In this document: positions 18,101-25,892 of the stretch, piece after piece
Layout: every line of letters begins with the position of its first letter
Numbering within the stretch: the stretch's first letter is position 1
Source: an uncultured Aeriscardovia sp.
GTDB lineage: Bacteria > Actinomycetota > Actinomycetes > Actinomycetales > Bifidobacteriaceae
NCBI GenBank assembly: GCA_903789525.1
Contig: CAIFER010000002.1
Location: 126,000 to 166,296, forward strand
Length of the DNA: 40,297 nucleotides
Reading direction: 5' to 3'
Notes under the pieces: model-generated
Databases searched by the model: none
What the model saw: only the letters and a program-made list of their open reading frames with translations
What the model was told of the DNA's origin: nothing
Program-made: the position numbers and the translations under genes

Positions 18101-18131
18101 TGATGATCGAGCGTTGAGTGCGCGGCCGGGA

Positions 18132-19124
18132 TCAGAACGCTGCCAAGATATCAATCACGAACACGAGTGTCGAGTTCGCTGGAATTCCCTTCTGAGCAGT
18201 TGAACCGTAGCCGAGTGATGGTGGGACGATGAGCAAGACTTGTGAGCCGACTTTCTGCCCCTTCAGACCCTGTTGCCAGCCTTTGACAACGTTTGACAGT
18301 GGAAACTCAATAGGTTCACCGTTCTTCCCGCGGTTCCAGCTCGAATCGAACGACTTGCCGTTGCTGAGCAACCATCCAGAGTACTGGACGAGGACAGTGC
18401 TTGACGGTGTAACGGTTGTGCCATTGCCTTGCAAGAGCGTTTGTGCGACAAGCTTTCCGTTGGACTTGTAGCCGTTCATGTTGATTGATGGCTTGCCGTT
18501 AGCAGCCAGCGTGACGCGTGGAAGATTTGCCGGAACTGTGGTGACTTTCGTACCGGTTGCACGTGTCGGATCGGTGCGAGCGCCTTCGAGCTGCATGACA
18601 GTGATGTATGCGTCGTCGTTGTTGACTGTCGATGTGGTGGAACCGGAAGAACTACCAGGGATGGCGAATGCCCAGATCGAGCCGACTCGGGCGCCGGTGA
18701 AGAGCTTGAGCATAGAAGGTTGGATCGAATTGTTGAGCATGACCGAGCAGTCTTGATGGCCAACTTTCCACGTCGACGAAATCTTCTTGCCGGTCCGGGC
18801 ATTCCATGCTGACGAGTTAAAACACAGTCTTTGACCGGATTTGACGCGTGTTCCCGTACCCGAACGCAGGAGTGACACGGAGAACGATGTCACCTTTTTC
18901 GGATGGACAAAAGTAATGGTCGGTTCGCCATTTGCCGCGGTAGACGTCAGAGAGATACCCTCAACTTTCGGGATTCCAGCACTACGAGCGCTCTGTGATG
19001 GCGAGGAAGAAGAGGACGAATGCGATGATGACCCGCACGCCGCTAGAGAACCGGCGAGTGCAAGGGTTGCGAAAACGGCAAGAGCTTGTCGAAGAATAGA
19101 AAAATGTGTGTGTTTTTTGTTCAT
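18132..19124 (-). CDS. FKBP-type peptidyl-prolyl isomerase lipoprotein
   Basis: The 330-residue protein has a lipoprotein signal peptide with lipobox LAAC (C30), followed by a serine-rich linker (32-50). The C-terminal 95 residues are an FKBP domain, which catalyses proline isomerisation: VLVQYSGWLLSNGKSFDSSW, PIEFPLSNVVKGWQQGLKGQKVGSQVLLIVPPSLGYG and IPANSTLVFVIDILA are diagnostic. The middle region (about 60-230) may be a second, diverged FKBP-like domain, as in other actinobacterial exported isomerases. It probably helps fold exported proteins outside the membrane. The start ATG 19124 has TACCAT seven bases upstream and no Shine-Dalgarno, so it is probably leaderless. It is divergent from the gene at 19166 with only 41 bases between them. 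Confidence 0.9.
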   Translation of the reverse strand: MNKKHTHFSILRQALAVFATLALAGSLAACGSSSHSSSSSSPSQSARSAGIPKVEGISLTSTAANGEPTITFVHPKKVTSFSVSLLRSGTGTRVKSGQRLCFNSSAWNARTGKKISSTWKVGHQDCSVMLNNSIQPSMLKLFTGARVGSIWAFAIPGSSSGSTTSTVNNDDAYITVMQLEGARTDPTRATGTKVTTVPANLPRVTLAANGKPSINMNGYKSNGKLVAQTLLQGNGTTVTPSSTVLVQYSGWLLSNGKSFDSSWNRGKNGEPIEFPLSNVVKGWQQGLKGQKVGSQVLLIVPPSLGYGSTAQKGIPANSTLVFVIDILAAF

Positions 19125-19165
19125 TGAACCTATGGTAACCAGGCGGTTGGTTAAGATCGGGAGCT
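19125..19165. promoter_or_regulatory. Divergent promoter region with two TANNNT boxes
   Basis: In 41 bases two opposite starts are served. On the minus strand TACCAT (19137-19132) lies seven bases from the FKBP ATG. On the plus strand TAAGAT (19152-19157) lies eight bases from the ATG at 19166. Both fit leaderless transcription. Confidence 0.45.
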
Positions 19166-20842
19166 ATGGACAAGCAGCAGACTCCTTCCCCACGCGTCAC
19201 CGGTCGGACAGATGAAGCGGCGACGCCGCAGAAATCAGTTCCGCAGCAGGCCGAAGAGCCACAGACCGCTGCCGAGCGTGAAGAAAAGCGCGCTCGCCGC
19301 CGTCGTTTGCGCCGTCACGGTCAGCACTCGTGGATTGGGCATACACAGAACGCTCACAATCACGGTGCACGGGTTGGACGAGTGTCATCGTCATCGAGGT
19401 CGCGCAGAGCGCTGAAGCATGGCGGTATGCAGTCTTCGCGAGCCGCGAAAATTTGTCGCCGCGTGGTCGCGCCGATTCTCACAGTTGCTGCCATTGTGTG
19501 CGGAGTGTTCGGATGGCTGAGTGCCGGTCCATGGAAGCCGAACCCGGTGGCGACAGCGACAGCGACTATCGCCACGCAATATGGTGCAACCGATCCGGGC
19601 GTGTTGCCACTCGTCAACACGCGTGTCGCCATCGCTGCTACAGCGTCGCATCCGTTCTGTCTTGCTGTGGCAAGCGCGCAAGATGCGGACGGGTGGCTCG
19701 CGTCAACACGCTATACACGTGTGACGGGGCTAACAGATTGGACACATTTGCAGACGCGGTCGACGCTACTGCAGGCATCGGCAGATGAGAGTGAATCCGA
19801 TTCTGTCAGCGAGCCAACTTCGCCTAAGGATGCTAATCCAGAGCAGCCGCTCGAACGAAATACGTCAGTGGCATTCAAGGATTCTGATCTGTGGCGCACT
19901 GTCCGCTGTGCGCGTTCAGTTTCGATGACATGGACTGGCGACCGTAACTCGCACGATGTGATCATTATTGACACGCAGACGAGTGAGCATCATTCCAATC
20001 CGGTCACTCTGTCATTGTCATGGAAGCGAACAGATACGTCGAACACGCCCCGCATTTTCGGGGTATGTGCGTTGTTGCTGCTGCTCGCTGCTATTTTGTT
20101 CGCGACGGTCTTTTCACTCGCTCCTTATCGGCGTCGCAAGGCAAAGCGTCTCATTGATGCCGAGCGTGATCCAGCTTCGAGCGAGGGCACAGATGTGAAG
20201 AAAGTTGCTGGCGAGGATGCTCCGCGCTGGGTCAATGACCATATTTTGTCGCGTCGCAAGCGAGAAGGCAGAAGACGTCATGCGGGGCGGTCGGCTTCGG
20301 CTGGATCCGCCTCCCGGCACGAGAAGAAGCAGAATGGCTTGGCGCGTCTGTCTGCGATCTTCAGGCATTCGAAGCAGAAGACGTCAGTGCCGTCATCAAC
20401 GTCGTTGCATCCTGCAGTGAGCGATGTTGGTAATGCGAATATGGTCGCTCGGCTCCAGCAACAGAACAGGTCGCACACTGCGTCCACTGCAACGCCATCG
20501 GCACAGTCAACGGATACCGGTATCACTCAGTCGTCTTCGCTGTCAGGTCCGGCAGGTTCGACGGGTCCGATCAATCCGCAGCCAGCTAGCCATCATCCCA
20601 CCGATGCGGACGTGCGCGAATATTTGCGCCGCCTGTCGCAAGAAGAGTTGGGGACGTCTGGTTTGGAACGCGATCAAGGTTTGGATGCCGACACGCATTT
20701 TTTTGCACCGATTCAACAGGGTGCACAGCACGGTAAGACCAGCACAACGAACTCGAGCACAACGAACCCGGCTACATCAGACAAATCTGATCAGGAGAAT
20801 CACGAAGATCACGAGAAGGAGCACGACAGCGATGACGAATAA
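19166..20842 (+). CDS. Hypothetical two-helix membrane protein with disordered tail
   Basis: I do not recognise the family. The 558-residue product has a basic N-terminal cytoplasmic part (1-98, with RARRRRLRR), a first membrane helix at about 99-119, an extracytoplasmic domain of about 175 residues with two cysteines (C165, C248), a second membrane helix at about 297-319, and a long cytoplasmic tail of about 240 residues. The tail is low complexity: basic at first, then Ser/Thr/Gln-rich, with one conserved-looking stretch (TDADVREYLRRLSQEEL) and a final acidic patch (DHEKEHDSDDE). ATG 19166 has GGGAG too close for normal use, and TAAGAT eight bases upstream, so it may be leaderless. It overlaps the next gene, a lipoprotein, by 11 bases, suggesting a joint role at the cell envelope. 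Confidence 0.75.
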   Translation: MDKQQTPSPRVTGRTDEAATPQKSVPQQAEEPQTAAEREEKRARRRRLRRHGQHSWIGHTQNAHNHGARVGRVSSSSRSRRALKHGGMQSSRAAKICRRVVAPILTVAAIVCGVFGWLSAGPWKPNPVATATATIATQYGATDPGVLPLVNTRVAIAATASHPFCLAVASAQDADGWLASTRYTRVTGLTDWTHLQTRSTLLQASADESESDSVSEPTSPKDANPEQPLERNTSVAFKDSDLWRTVRCARSVSMTWTGDRNSHDVIIIDTQTSEHHSNPVTLSLSWKRTDTSNTPRIFGVCALLLLLAAILFATVFSLAPYRRRKAKRLIDAERDPASSEGTDVKKVAGEDAPRWVNDHILSRRKREGRRRHAGRSASAGSASRHEKKQNGLARLSAIFRHSKQKTSVPSSTSLHPAVSDVGNANMVARLQQQNRSHTASTATPSAQSTDTGITQSSSLSGPAGSTGPINPQPASHHPTDADVREYLRRLSQEELGTSGLERDQGLDADTHFFAPIQQGAQHGKTSTTNSSTTNPATSDKSDQENHEDHEKEHDSDDE

Positions 20843-21860
20843 CAAGAAGACGATCGCCCATCGGAATCTTTTCCGTGTCGTCAGTGCAGTAGCACTGAGC
20901 GCATGCGTGGTCGGGGGGATTGGCGCGTGCGGAACACCAGTTCCACAGCCGTCCCGTCAATCTGCTTCGGCGCAGGTCACCCCGAGTGTCACGGTGGAGC
21001 AAGCGCGTCGCATCGAAAACCAGATCTACGCCTGTGTCCACCAAGCTGATCAGAAAAAAGACGTGCATGCGTTGCAAACACGTCTGTCAGGCCCAGAGCT
21101 CGCAATCCGTTCAGCTCAGCTGCAGATTGAGAAATCGTCGAAAAAGAGCGATCCGAGGATGACGATTCCGCGGTCGATCCGTCAGCGTGTCGTCCCGATT
21201 AACTCGGATTGGCCGCGTTCGATCTTCGTGATCACCTCGACGACTGCTGACCAACAATCAGGCCGGTTACTCGTCTTCAACCAGCAGAAGGCGCATGATA
21301 ACTATCGTCTCTGGGGGCTTGTTCGCTTATTCAGCGGGATCAGGTTGCCGCAATTTGAGGTGCCTTCGATCGGTTCGAAGCAAGGAACAGCGCAAGACAG
21401 TGGATTGGTCATGACTCCGCAGCAGGCAGTGCGTCTGTACGCACGTGCAATGCAACAGGCGGATAAGACAATTCCGGCCAAAATCGAGAAGGATCAGTTC
21501 CTGACGTCGCTCGGCGATTTGGAATCGTCAGTGCAAAAGGGCGTTGCTGCAAATGCCGGTTCACAATCGCAAGTCTTTACGCCAGATGTGAGCGATCTGA
21601 AGATCATGCGGTCTGCAGACGGGGGAGATCTCGTCGTCGCACGCATCGATTCGGTGTGGATGCGATCGGCTGGCGAAGGGCGCCAAGCACAACCAGCGTC
21701 AGACGCAGAAAAGGCATTGTTCGGTGGGCAAAAGGCGACGTCATCGATTCGCGTTCGGTACGTCAACGTCGTAGCGCTGTACGTTCCGCCGGCAGCAAAG
21801 AATGCGACTGTCCGTGCGGTTGGTGCTGAGCGAGAACCCGTCGAGGCGAAAGCACTGTAA
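20832..21860 (+). CDS. Hypothetical lipoprotein
   Basis: The 342-residue product has a lipoprotein signal peptide: basic start (NNKKTIAHRNLFR), hydrophobic core and lipobox GIGAC (C33). The mature part shows no domain I recognise. It has a helical N-terminal section (VTVEQARRIENQIYACVHQADQKK) and a mixed alpha/beta C-terminal part ending in VRYVNVVALYVPP. ATG 20832 is chosen because of the signal peptide and the AGAAGGAG site 11 bases upstream; the frame is open far further (to 20424), but there it is the shadow of the preceding gene. The start overlaps the stop of the preceding membrane-protein gene by 11 bases, so the two are translationally coupled and probably form one complex. Confidence 0.8.
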   Translation: MTNNKKTIAHRNLFRVVSAVALSACVVGGIGACGTPVPQPSRQSASAQVTPSVTVEQARRIENQIYACVHQADQKKDVHALQTRLSGPELAIRSAQLQIEKSSKKSDPRMTIPRSIRQRVVPINSDWPRSIFVITSTTADQQSGRLLVFNQQKAHDNYRLWGLVRLFSGIRLPQFEVPSIGSKQGTAQDSGLVMTPQQAVRLYARAMQQADKTIPAKIEKDQFLTSLGDLESSVQKGVAANAGSQSQVFTPDVSDLKIMRSADGGDLVVARIDSVWMRSAGEGRQAQPASDAEKALFGGQKATSSIRVRYVNVVALYVPPAAKNATVRAVGAEREPVEAKAL

Positions 21861-21895
21861 CTGTAACGGGGACTGTTGCACTGGGCGTACGCACA

Positions 21896-21937
21896 GATCA
21901 GTGGATCAGTAGATCAGTAAATGAGCCAGCAAGCTAG
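21896..21937. repeat. Short direct repeats upstream of the thioredoxin-fold gene
   Basis: ATCAGT occurs three times with spacing of eight (gATCAGTGgATCAGTAgATCAGTA), followed by two copies of AGCAAGCT. The repeats lie in the gap between the lipoprotein gene and the gene at 22033. Confidence 0.5.
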
Positions 21938-22032
21938 CAAGCTCGTCAGCAGATGATTGGCGGTCAGTGAACATCGTCGATCACTCTGTAGCTCGATGTG
22001 CGATCATAGAGACAGACGTGAAAGGACAATAA

Positions 22033-23040
22033 ATGGCAGACGATCAAGCACAGCAGTCGAAACAGGCTCCGAAGAAAGACCCGACAGCGGGGATTGGTAT
22101 TTCGCTTGCAGGCGCGGTCGATCTCAGCTCTGTCAAGCATCATGTGAGCGCAAAGCCAGGTCAAGCTGGCGGTGCTCCTCAAGCAGGTGGATATGTCATT
22201 GATGTGACGGCGTCGAGTTTCCAGGCGGTTGCGCAGTCGTCTCAGACGTATCCGGTCCTGCTGTACATCTGGGTTCCAGATGACGATCGTCTCTTTGATT
22301 TCACGCGTCAGCTGCAGGATGCGGTCAACAAGCTGAATGGCAAAGTTCAGCTTGCTCGCATCGATATGAAGAAGTATCCGGAGATCGCGCAGACGCTCGG
22401 CTTGCGTGGTGCTCCAGCACTCGTTTTGCTGTTGGCCGGTCGCGCAATCCCGGTGACGCAAGGGTTGCCAGGAGCTGGGGAAATGCAGCAAATACTGCAA
22501 GTCGTTGAGAAGATCCCACAGCTCGCCACTCGCGCTGGTGTCACGGGGACGGCGCCGAAGATGGGCTCAGGCTCGTCAGATGATGCAAAAGAGGGCGCAG
22601 GCGATGCACAGGCATCAGCCGAGCAAAAGGTTCCACCGGAGCATCAGAAGGCATACGAGCTAGCGCAAAAGGGTGATTATTCAGGCGCGGCACTGGAGTA
22701 CAAGAAGGTTTTGGACGCTAATCCACAGGATCATCTCGCAGCTCGTGAACGTGCTAAGGCATTGCTGTTGGCTCGCTCTGGGCAAAAAGATGTGAAGGCC
22801 GTCCGAGAAGCTGGTGCTGCCAAGCCGGATGACGAGGATGCGCAGTTTGCTGTCGCTGATATTGATATGATCGGCGGACAGGTTGAAGACGCGTTCGGCC
22901 GTTTGTTGGACTTTGCCGCTGCCCATCGCACTGCCCTCAACGATGTTCGCAAGCGTTTGCTGTCGTACTTCGACATCTGTGATGCTGACGATCAGCGTGT
23001 CGCTCGTGCACGTCGTCGTCTGGCCACGCTGATGTTCTGA
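22033..23040 (+). CDS. Thioredoxin-fold/TPR protein (YbbN/CnoX-like)
   Basis: The 335-residue protein resembles YbbN/CnoX, a chaperone-redox protein that hands clients to DnaK or GroEL. Residues about 54-165 form a thioredoxin fold (YVIDVTASSFQAVAQ, PVLLYIWVPDDDRLF, ARIDMKKYPEIAQTLGLRGAPALVLLLAGR). The active-site CxxC is replaced by VPDDDR, so it has no disulfide chemistry. Residues about 205-335 contain TPR-like helices (AYELAQKGDYSGAALEYKKVLDANPQDHLA). A Gly/Ser/Ala-rich linker joins the halves. There is no signal peptide, so it is cytoplasmic. ATG 22033 follows GAAAGGA. It may be transcribed with or without the upstream lipoprotein gene; a 172-base gap with repeats separates them. Confidence 0.85.
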   Translation: MADDQAQQSKQAPKKDPTAGIGISLAGAVDLSSVKHHVSAKPGQAGGAPQAGGYVIDVTASSFQAVAQSSQTYPVLLYIWVPDDDRLFDFTRQLQDAVNKLNGKVQLARIDMKKYPEIAQTLGLRGAPALVLLLAGRAIPVTQGLPGAGEMQQILQVVEKIPQLATRAGVTGTAPKMGSGSSDDAKEGAGDAQASAEQKVPPEHQKAYELAQKGDYSGAALEYKKVLDANPQDHLAARERAKALLLARSGQKDVKAVREAGAAKPDDEDAQFAVADIDMIGGQVEDAFGRLLDFAAAHRTALNDVRKRLLSYFDICDADDQRVARARRRLATLMF

Positions 23041-23093
23041 GAGCTGAGCGTCAGTCAGTGCCTGTACACTAAACGATGGAACGAGAGTTCCAC

Positions 23094-23166
23094 GGGTTTG
23101 TAGCTCAATGGATAGAGCGTCTGTCTCCGGAACAGAAGGTTATGGGTTCGAGTCCCACCAAGCCCA
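23094..23166 (+). tRNA. tRNA-Arg (CCG)
   Basis: The acceptor stem is GGGTTTG/CAAGCCC with one G-U pair. The D arm is GCTC...GAGC. The anticodon arm TCTGT-CTCCGGA-ACAGA gives anticodon CCG at 23127-23129. The T arm ATGGG-TTCGAGT-CCCAC has an A-C mismatch at its first pair. Discriminator A is at 23166; CCA is not encoded. Confidence 0.96.
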
Positions 23167-23195
23167 CGAATGTCGAATATTCTGTGGAGGTACAG

Positions 23196-24041
23196 ATGAC
23201 GGCGACTTTTTCGTGGCCTTCTCATTCTCTTGTATCGTCTTCTTCGTCTGCGGCGCATTCACAGCTCGCCCATATTGGTGTTTTTGATTCAGGTGTTGGC
23301 GGGATTTCGGTTTTAAAGCAGCTCGTTGCTCATCTCCCGCACGAAAATTTTGATTTCTTCGGCGATTCAGCCAATGCACCGTACGGTACGCGTCCGCCGG
23401 AGCAGGTTCTTCACCTGTCGGAAGTTATCGTCCGGCATTTTTTGGATATGGGTGTGAAGGCAATCGTGATTGCGTGTAATACGGCCACGAGTGCAGCAGC
23501 TCATGACTTACGTGCGCAGTATCCAGATCTGCCCATTCTTGGCATTGAGCCAGCCGTAAAGCCAGCGGTTGAACATGCTCGGCGCGTCGGAGGAGACGTC
23601 GTCGTGATGGCCACGCAGCTGACGCTTGCTGAGACGAAATTTGCCCGTTTGTTGGAACGTGTTCAAGGCTCCGTTCCAGTTCACAAAGTGCCAGCTCCAC
23701 AGCTTGTTGAGCTTGTTGAAGCGGGCAAGATGGACGCTCCGGAGACAGAACGCTACTTGCGCTCGCTTCTTGCACCGTACTTGGCGTCGATGAGCTCATT
23801 GGTGCTCGGGTGCACTCATTACCCATTCGTTAAACCGGTACTGCGGCGTATTGTGGGGCCGTCTGTGCAAATTATCGATGGGAGTGATGGTGTAGCTCGT
23901 GAGCTCGATCGCCAATTGCAAGCGCGTCATCTTGCTGCACCTGCCACTCAGACGGGCGTGGTACGGTTTGCTAATTCTGCACCGGGAGATACGCAGATCA
24001 AGCTCAGTGACCGTCTTTTCCATATGGATTTGGGTCGTTAA
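23196..24041 (+). CDS. murI: Glutamate racemase
   Basis: MurI converts L-glutamate to D-glutamate for peptidoglycan. The 281-residue protein has the family motifs FDSGVGGISV (30-39), FFGDSANAPYG (55-64) and the two catalytic cysteines C94 (VIACNTATS) and C206 (LGCTHYPF). The first 25 residues are a Ser-rich extension. ATG 23196 is chosen because GGAGG lies five bases upstream; a longer frame reading from 23076 would run through the tRNA-Arg gene and is wrong. It lies 30 bases after tRNA-Arg and 44 bases before argS. Confidence 0.95.
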   Translation: MTATFSWPSHSLVSSSSSAAHSQLAHIGVFDSGVGGISVLKQLVAHLPHENFDFFGDSANAPYGTRPPEQVLHLSEVIVRHFLDMGVKAIVIACNTATSAAAHDLRAQYPDLPILGIEPAVKPAVEHARRVGGDVVVMATQLTLAETKFARLLERVQGSVPVHKVPAPQLVELVEAGKMDAPETERYLRSLLAPYLASMSSLVLGCTHYPFVKPVLRRIVGPSVQIIDGSDGVARELDRQLQARHLAAPATQTGVVRFANSAPGDTQIKLSDRLFHMDLGR

Positions 24042-24072
24042 GGATTTCTCGGCACGCGTCTGAAAGAGACAG

Positions 24073-24085
24073 TAGAATCGGTGGA
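24073..24085 (+). promoter_or_regulatory. Candidate leaderless promoter -10 element for argS
   Basis: TAGAAT (24073-24078) fits TANNNT and is seven bases from ATG 24086. The only possible ribosome site (GGTGGA) directly abuts the start and is too close to work normally. Confidence 0.45.
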
Positions 24086-25882
24086 ATGAGTCCTGAGGAA
24101 CTGAGTTCACTGATTGTTTCTATCGTTTCGAAGCTGGCCGCTTCTGGTCAAGCTGGAAAATTAACTGTTGAACAAGTGCCGGATGCTGCACACGCTCCGG
24201 TGATGCGCCCGAAAGATCGTTCGCATGGAGACTGGGCAAGTAATATCGCCCTTCAACTCGGCAAACGAGCGGGGATGGCTCCACGGCAGCTCGGTACGCT
24301 CATTGCCCAGCAGCTGAATGCTGATCGCCACATTGGATCTGTTGAGGTCGCTGGTCCTGGCTTCATCAATGTCACGTTGAATGCAGCTGCGTCGGCAGAA
24401 GTTGTCGATACCGTTCTCGAGCAAAAGTCCGCATACGGCACCAATCACCATTTGGACGGGCGAACGCTCAATCTGGAGTTTGTGTCAGCTAATCCAACTG
24501 GCCCAATTCATATCGGTGGTACGCGCTGGGCTGCTGTCGGTGATTCGATGGCCCGTGTCCTTCAGGCAAATGGTGCTCGTGTGATCCGTGAATACTATTT
24601 CAACGATCACGGCACGCAGATTGATCGATTTGCCAAGTCGCTGGTTGCAGCTGCACATCACGAGCCTATTCCTGCAGACGGGTACAAGGGCACGTATATT
24701 CAGGAGATTGCCGACAAGGTCATTGCTCAGGCACAGGCTGATGGCGTCGATATTCTTTCACTTCCGCGCGTCGATGGTGGAAAGGATAAAGACGGCAATC
24801 CGCTCGGTGAAGGCGATTCTGTTCAGCGCGAGGAGTTCCGCAAGCGCGCAGTCCCGATGATGTTCACTGAAATTCAGCACTCGATGGAAGATTTCCGCGT
24901 CCATTTCGACGTCTGGTTCCACGAGAAGAAGCTGTACGACGACGGTGAGGTCAAAAAGGCGCTCGCTCTCCTCGAAAAGCTCGGGATGGTGTACAAGAAG
25001 GATGGCGCCACGTGGCTGCGCACGAGTAAGTACGGCGATGACAAGGATCGCGTGGTCATTCGTTCGAACGGCCTTCCCAGTTACTTCTGCTCCGACGTCG
25101 CGTATTACTACAACAAGCGCCATCGTGCCACTAATCCAGCCGATACGGCAATCTACATGCTCGGTGCGGATCATCATGGGTACATTGGCCGCCTGATGGC
25201 TGTTTGCGCTGCGTATGGTGACAAGCCGAATGTCAATATGCAGATCCTGATCGGTCAGCTCGTCAACGTGTACAAGGACGGCAAGATCGTCCGTATGAGT
25301 AAGCGTGCTGGCAATATCGTCACGATTGACGACCTAGTGGACGCTGTTGGTGTGGATGCGGCACGGTATTCGCTCGTCCGCACGAGTTATAACCAGCCGC
25401 TCGATATCGATCTGAATTTGCTCGTCCAGCATACGAACGACAACCCGGTGTATTACGTTCAGTACGCTCATGCGCGCGCGTGCAATGTCGACCGGAACGC
25501 AGCGGCTGCGGGTATCACGCACGACGGTGCAGATCTGTCTTTGCTCGATATGCCTGACGATGAAGAGGTTCTTGCACAACTAGCGTTGTGGCCGTCCGTT
25601 GTGACAGAGGCAGCAGATATGCGTGAGCCTCACCGTATTGCACATTATCTGGAGACGCTGGCGGGCGCGTATCACACGTGGTATGCGAAGGAGCGCGTCG
25701 TGCCGATGAAGCTGACGGATCCGGAGAAGCGTGGGGATCAGCATGCTGTCGAGCAGTTAGAGCATGCGAAGGATCCGGAGCCAGCGCGTGCAGCGGCTCG
25801 TTTGCGTCTCAACGATGCGGTCAAACAGGTCGTTGAGAACGGACTCGGTCTTCTTGCCGTGACTGCACCGGACAAGATGTGA
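24086..25882 (+). CDS. argS: Arginyl-tRNA synthetase
   Basis: This class I synthetase charges tRNA-Arg. The 598-residue length is normal. An N-terminal additional domain (1-120, with GDWASNIALQLGK and GPGFINVTL) precedes the catalytic core. The HIGH-type motif is HIGG (142-145) in NPTGPIHIGGTRWAAVGD, a known actinobacterial form, and the KMSKS-type loop reads RMSKRAGNIVT. The C-terminal anticodon-binding domain ends at LLAVTAPDKM. Lysine after the HIGH region and the DHHGYI segment are as expected. ATG 24086 may be leaderless. tRNA-Arg(CCG) lies 0.9 kb upstream and the thrB-like gene 10 bases downstream. Confidence 0.96.
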   Translation: MSPEELSSLIVSIVSKLAASGQAGKLTVEQVPDAAHAPVMRPKDRSHGDWASNIALQLGKRAGMAPRQLGTLIAQQLNADRHIGSVEVAGPGFINVTLNAAASAEVVDTVLEQKSAYGTNHHLDGRTLNLEFVSANPTGPIHIGGTRWAAVGDSMARVLQANGARVIREYYFNDHGTQIDRFAKSLVAAAHHEPIPADGYKGTYIQEIADKVIAQAQADGVDILSLPRVDGGKDKDGNPLGEGDSVQREEFRKRAVPMMFTEIQHSMEDFRVHFDVWFHEKKLYDDGEVKKALALLEKLGMVYKKDGATWLRTSKYGDDKDRVVIRSNGLPSYFCSDVAYYYNKRHRATNPADTAIYMLGADHHGYIGRLMAVCAAYGDKPNVNMQILIGQLVNVYKDGKIVRMSKRAGNIVTIDDLVDAVGVDAARYSLVRTSYNQPLDIDLNLLVQHTNDNPVYYVQYAHARACNVDRNAAAAGITHDGADLSLLDMPDDEEVLAQLALWPSVVTEAADMREPHRIAHYLETLAGAYHTWYAKERVVPMKLTDPEKRGDQHAVEQLEHAKDPEPARAAARLRLNDAVKQVVENGLGLLAVTAPDKM

Positions 25883-25892
25883 GAGACACGCG

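Noticed and set aside
20424-20831. Upstream extension of the lipoprotein frame
   Set aside because: It lies inside the preceding gene in another frame and would bury the signal peptide that starts at 20832.
23055-23258. 67-residue minus-strand frame over tRNA-Arg
   Set aside because: It is the reverse of tRNA-Arg (GGTRTHNLLFRRQTLYPLSY is a typical tRNA artefact).
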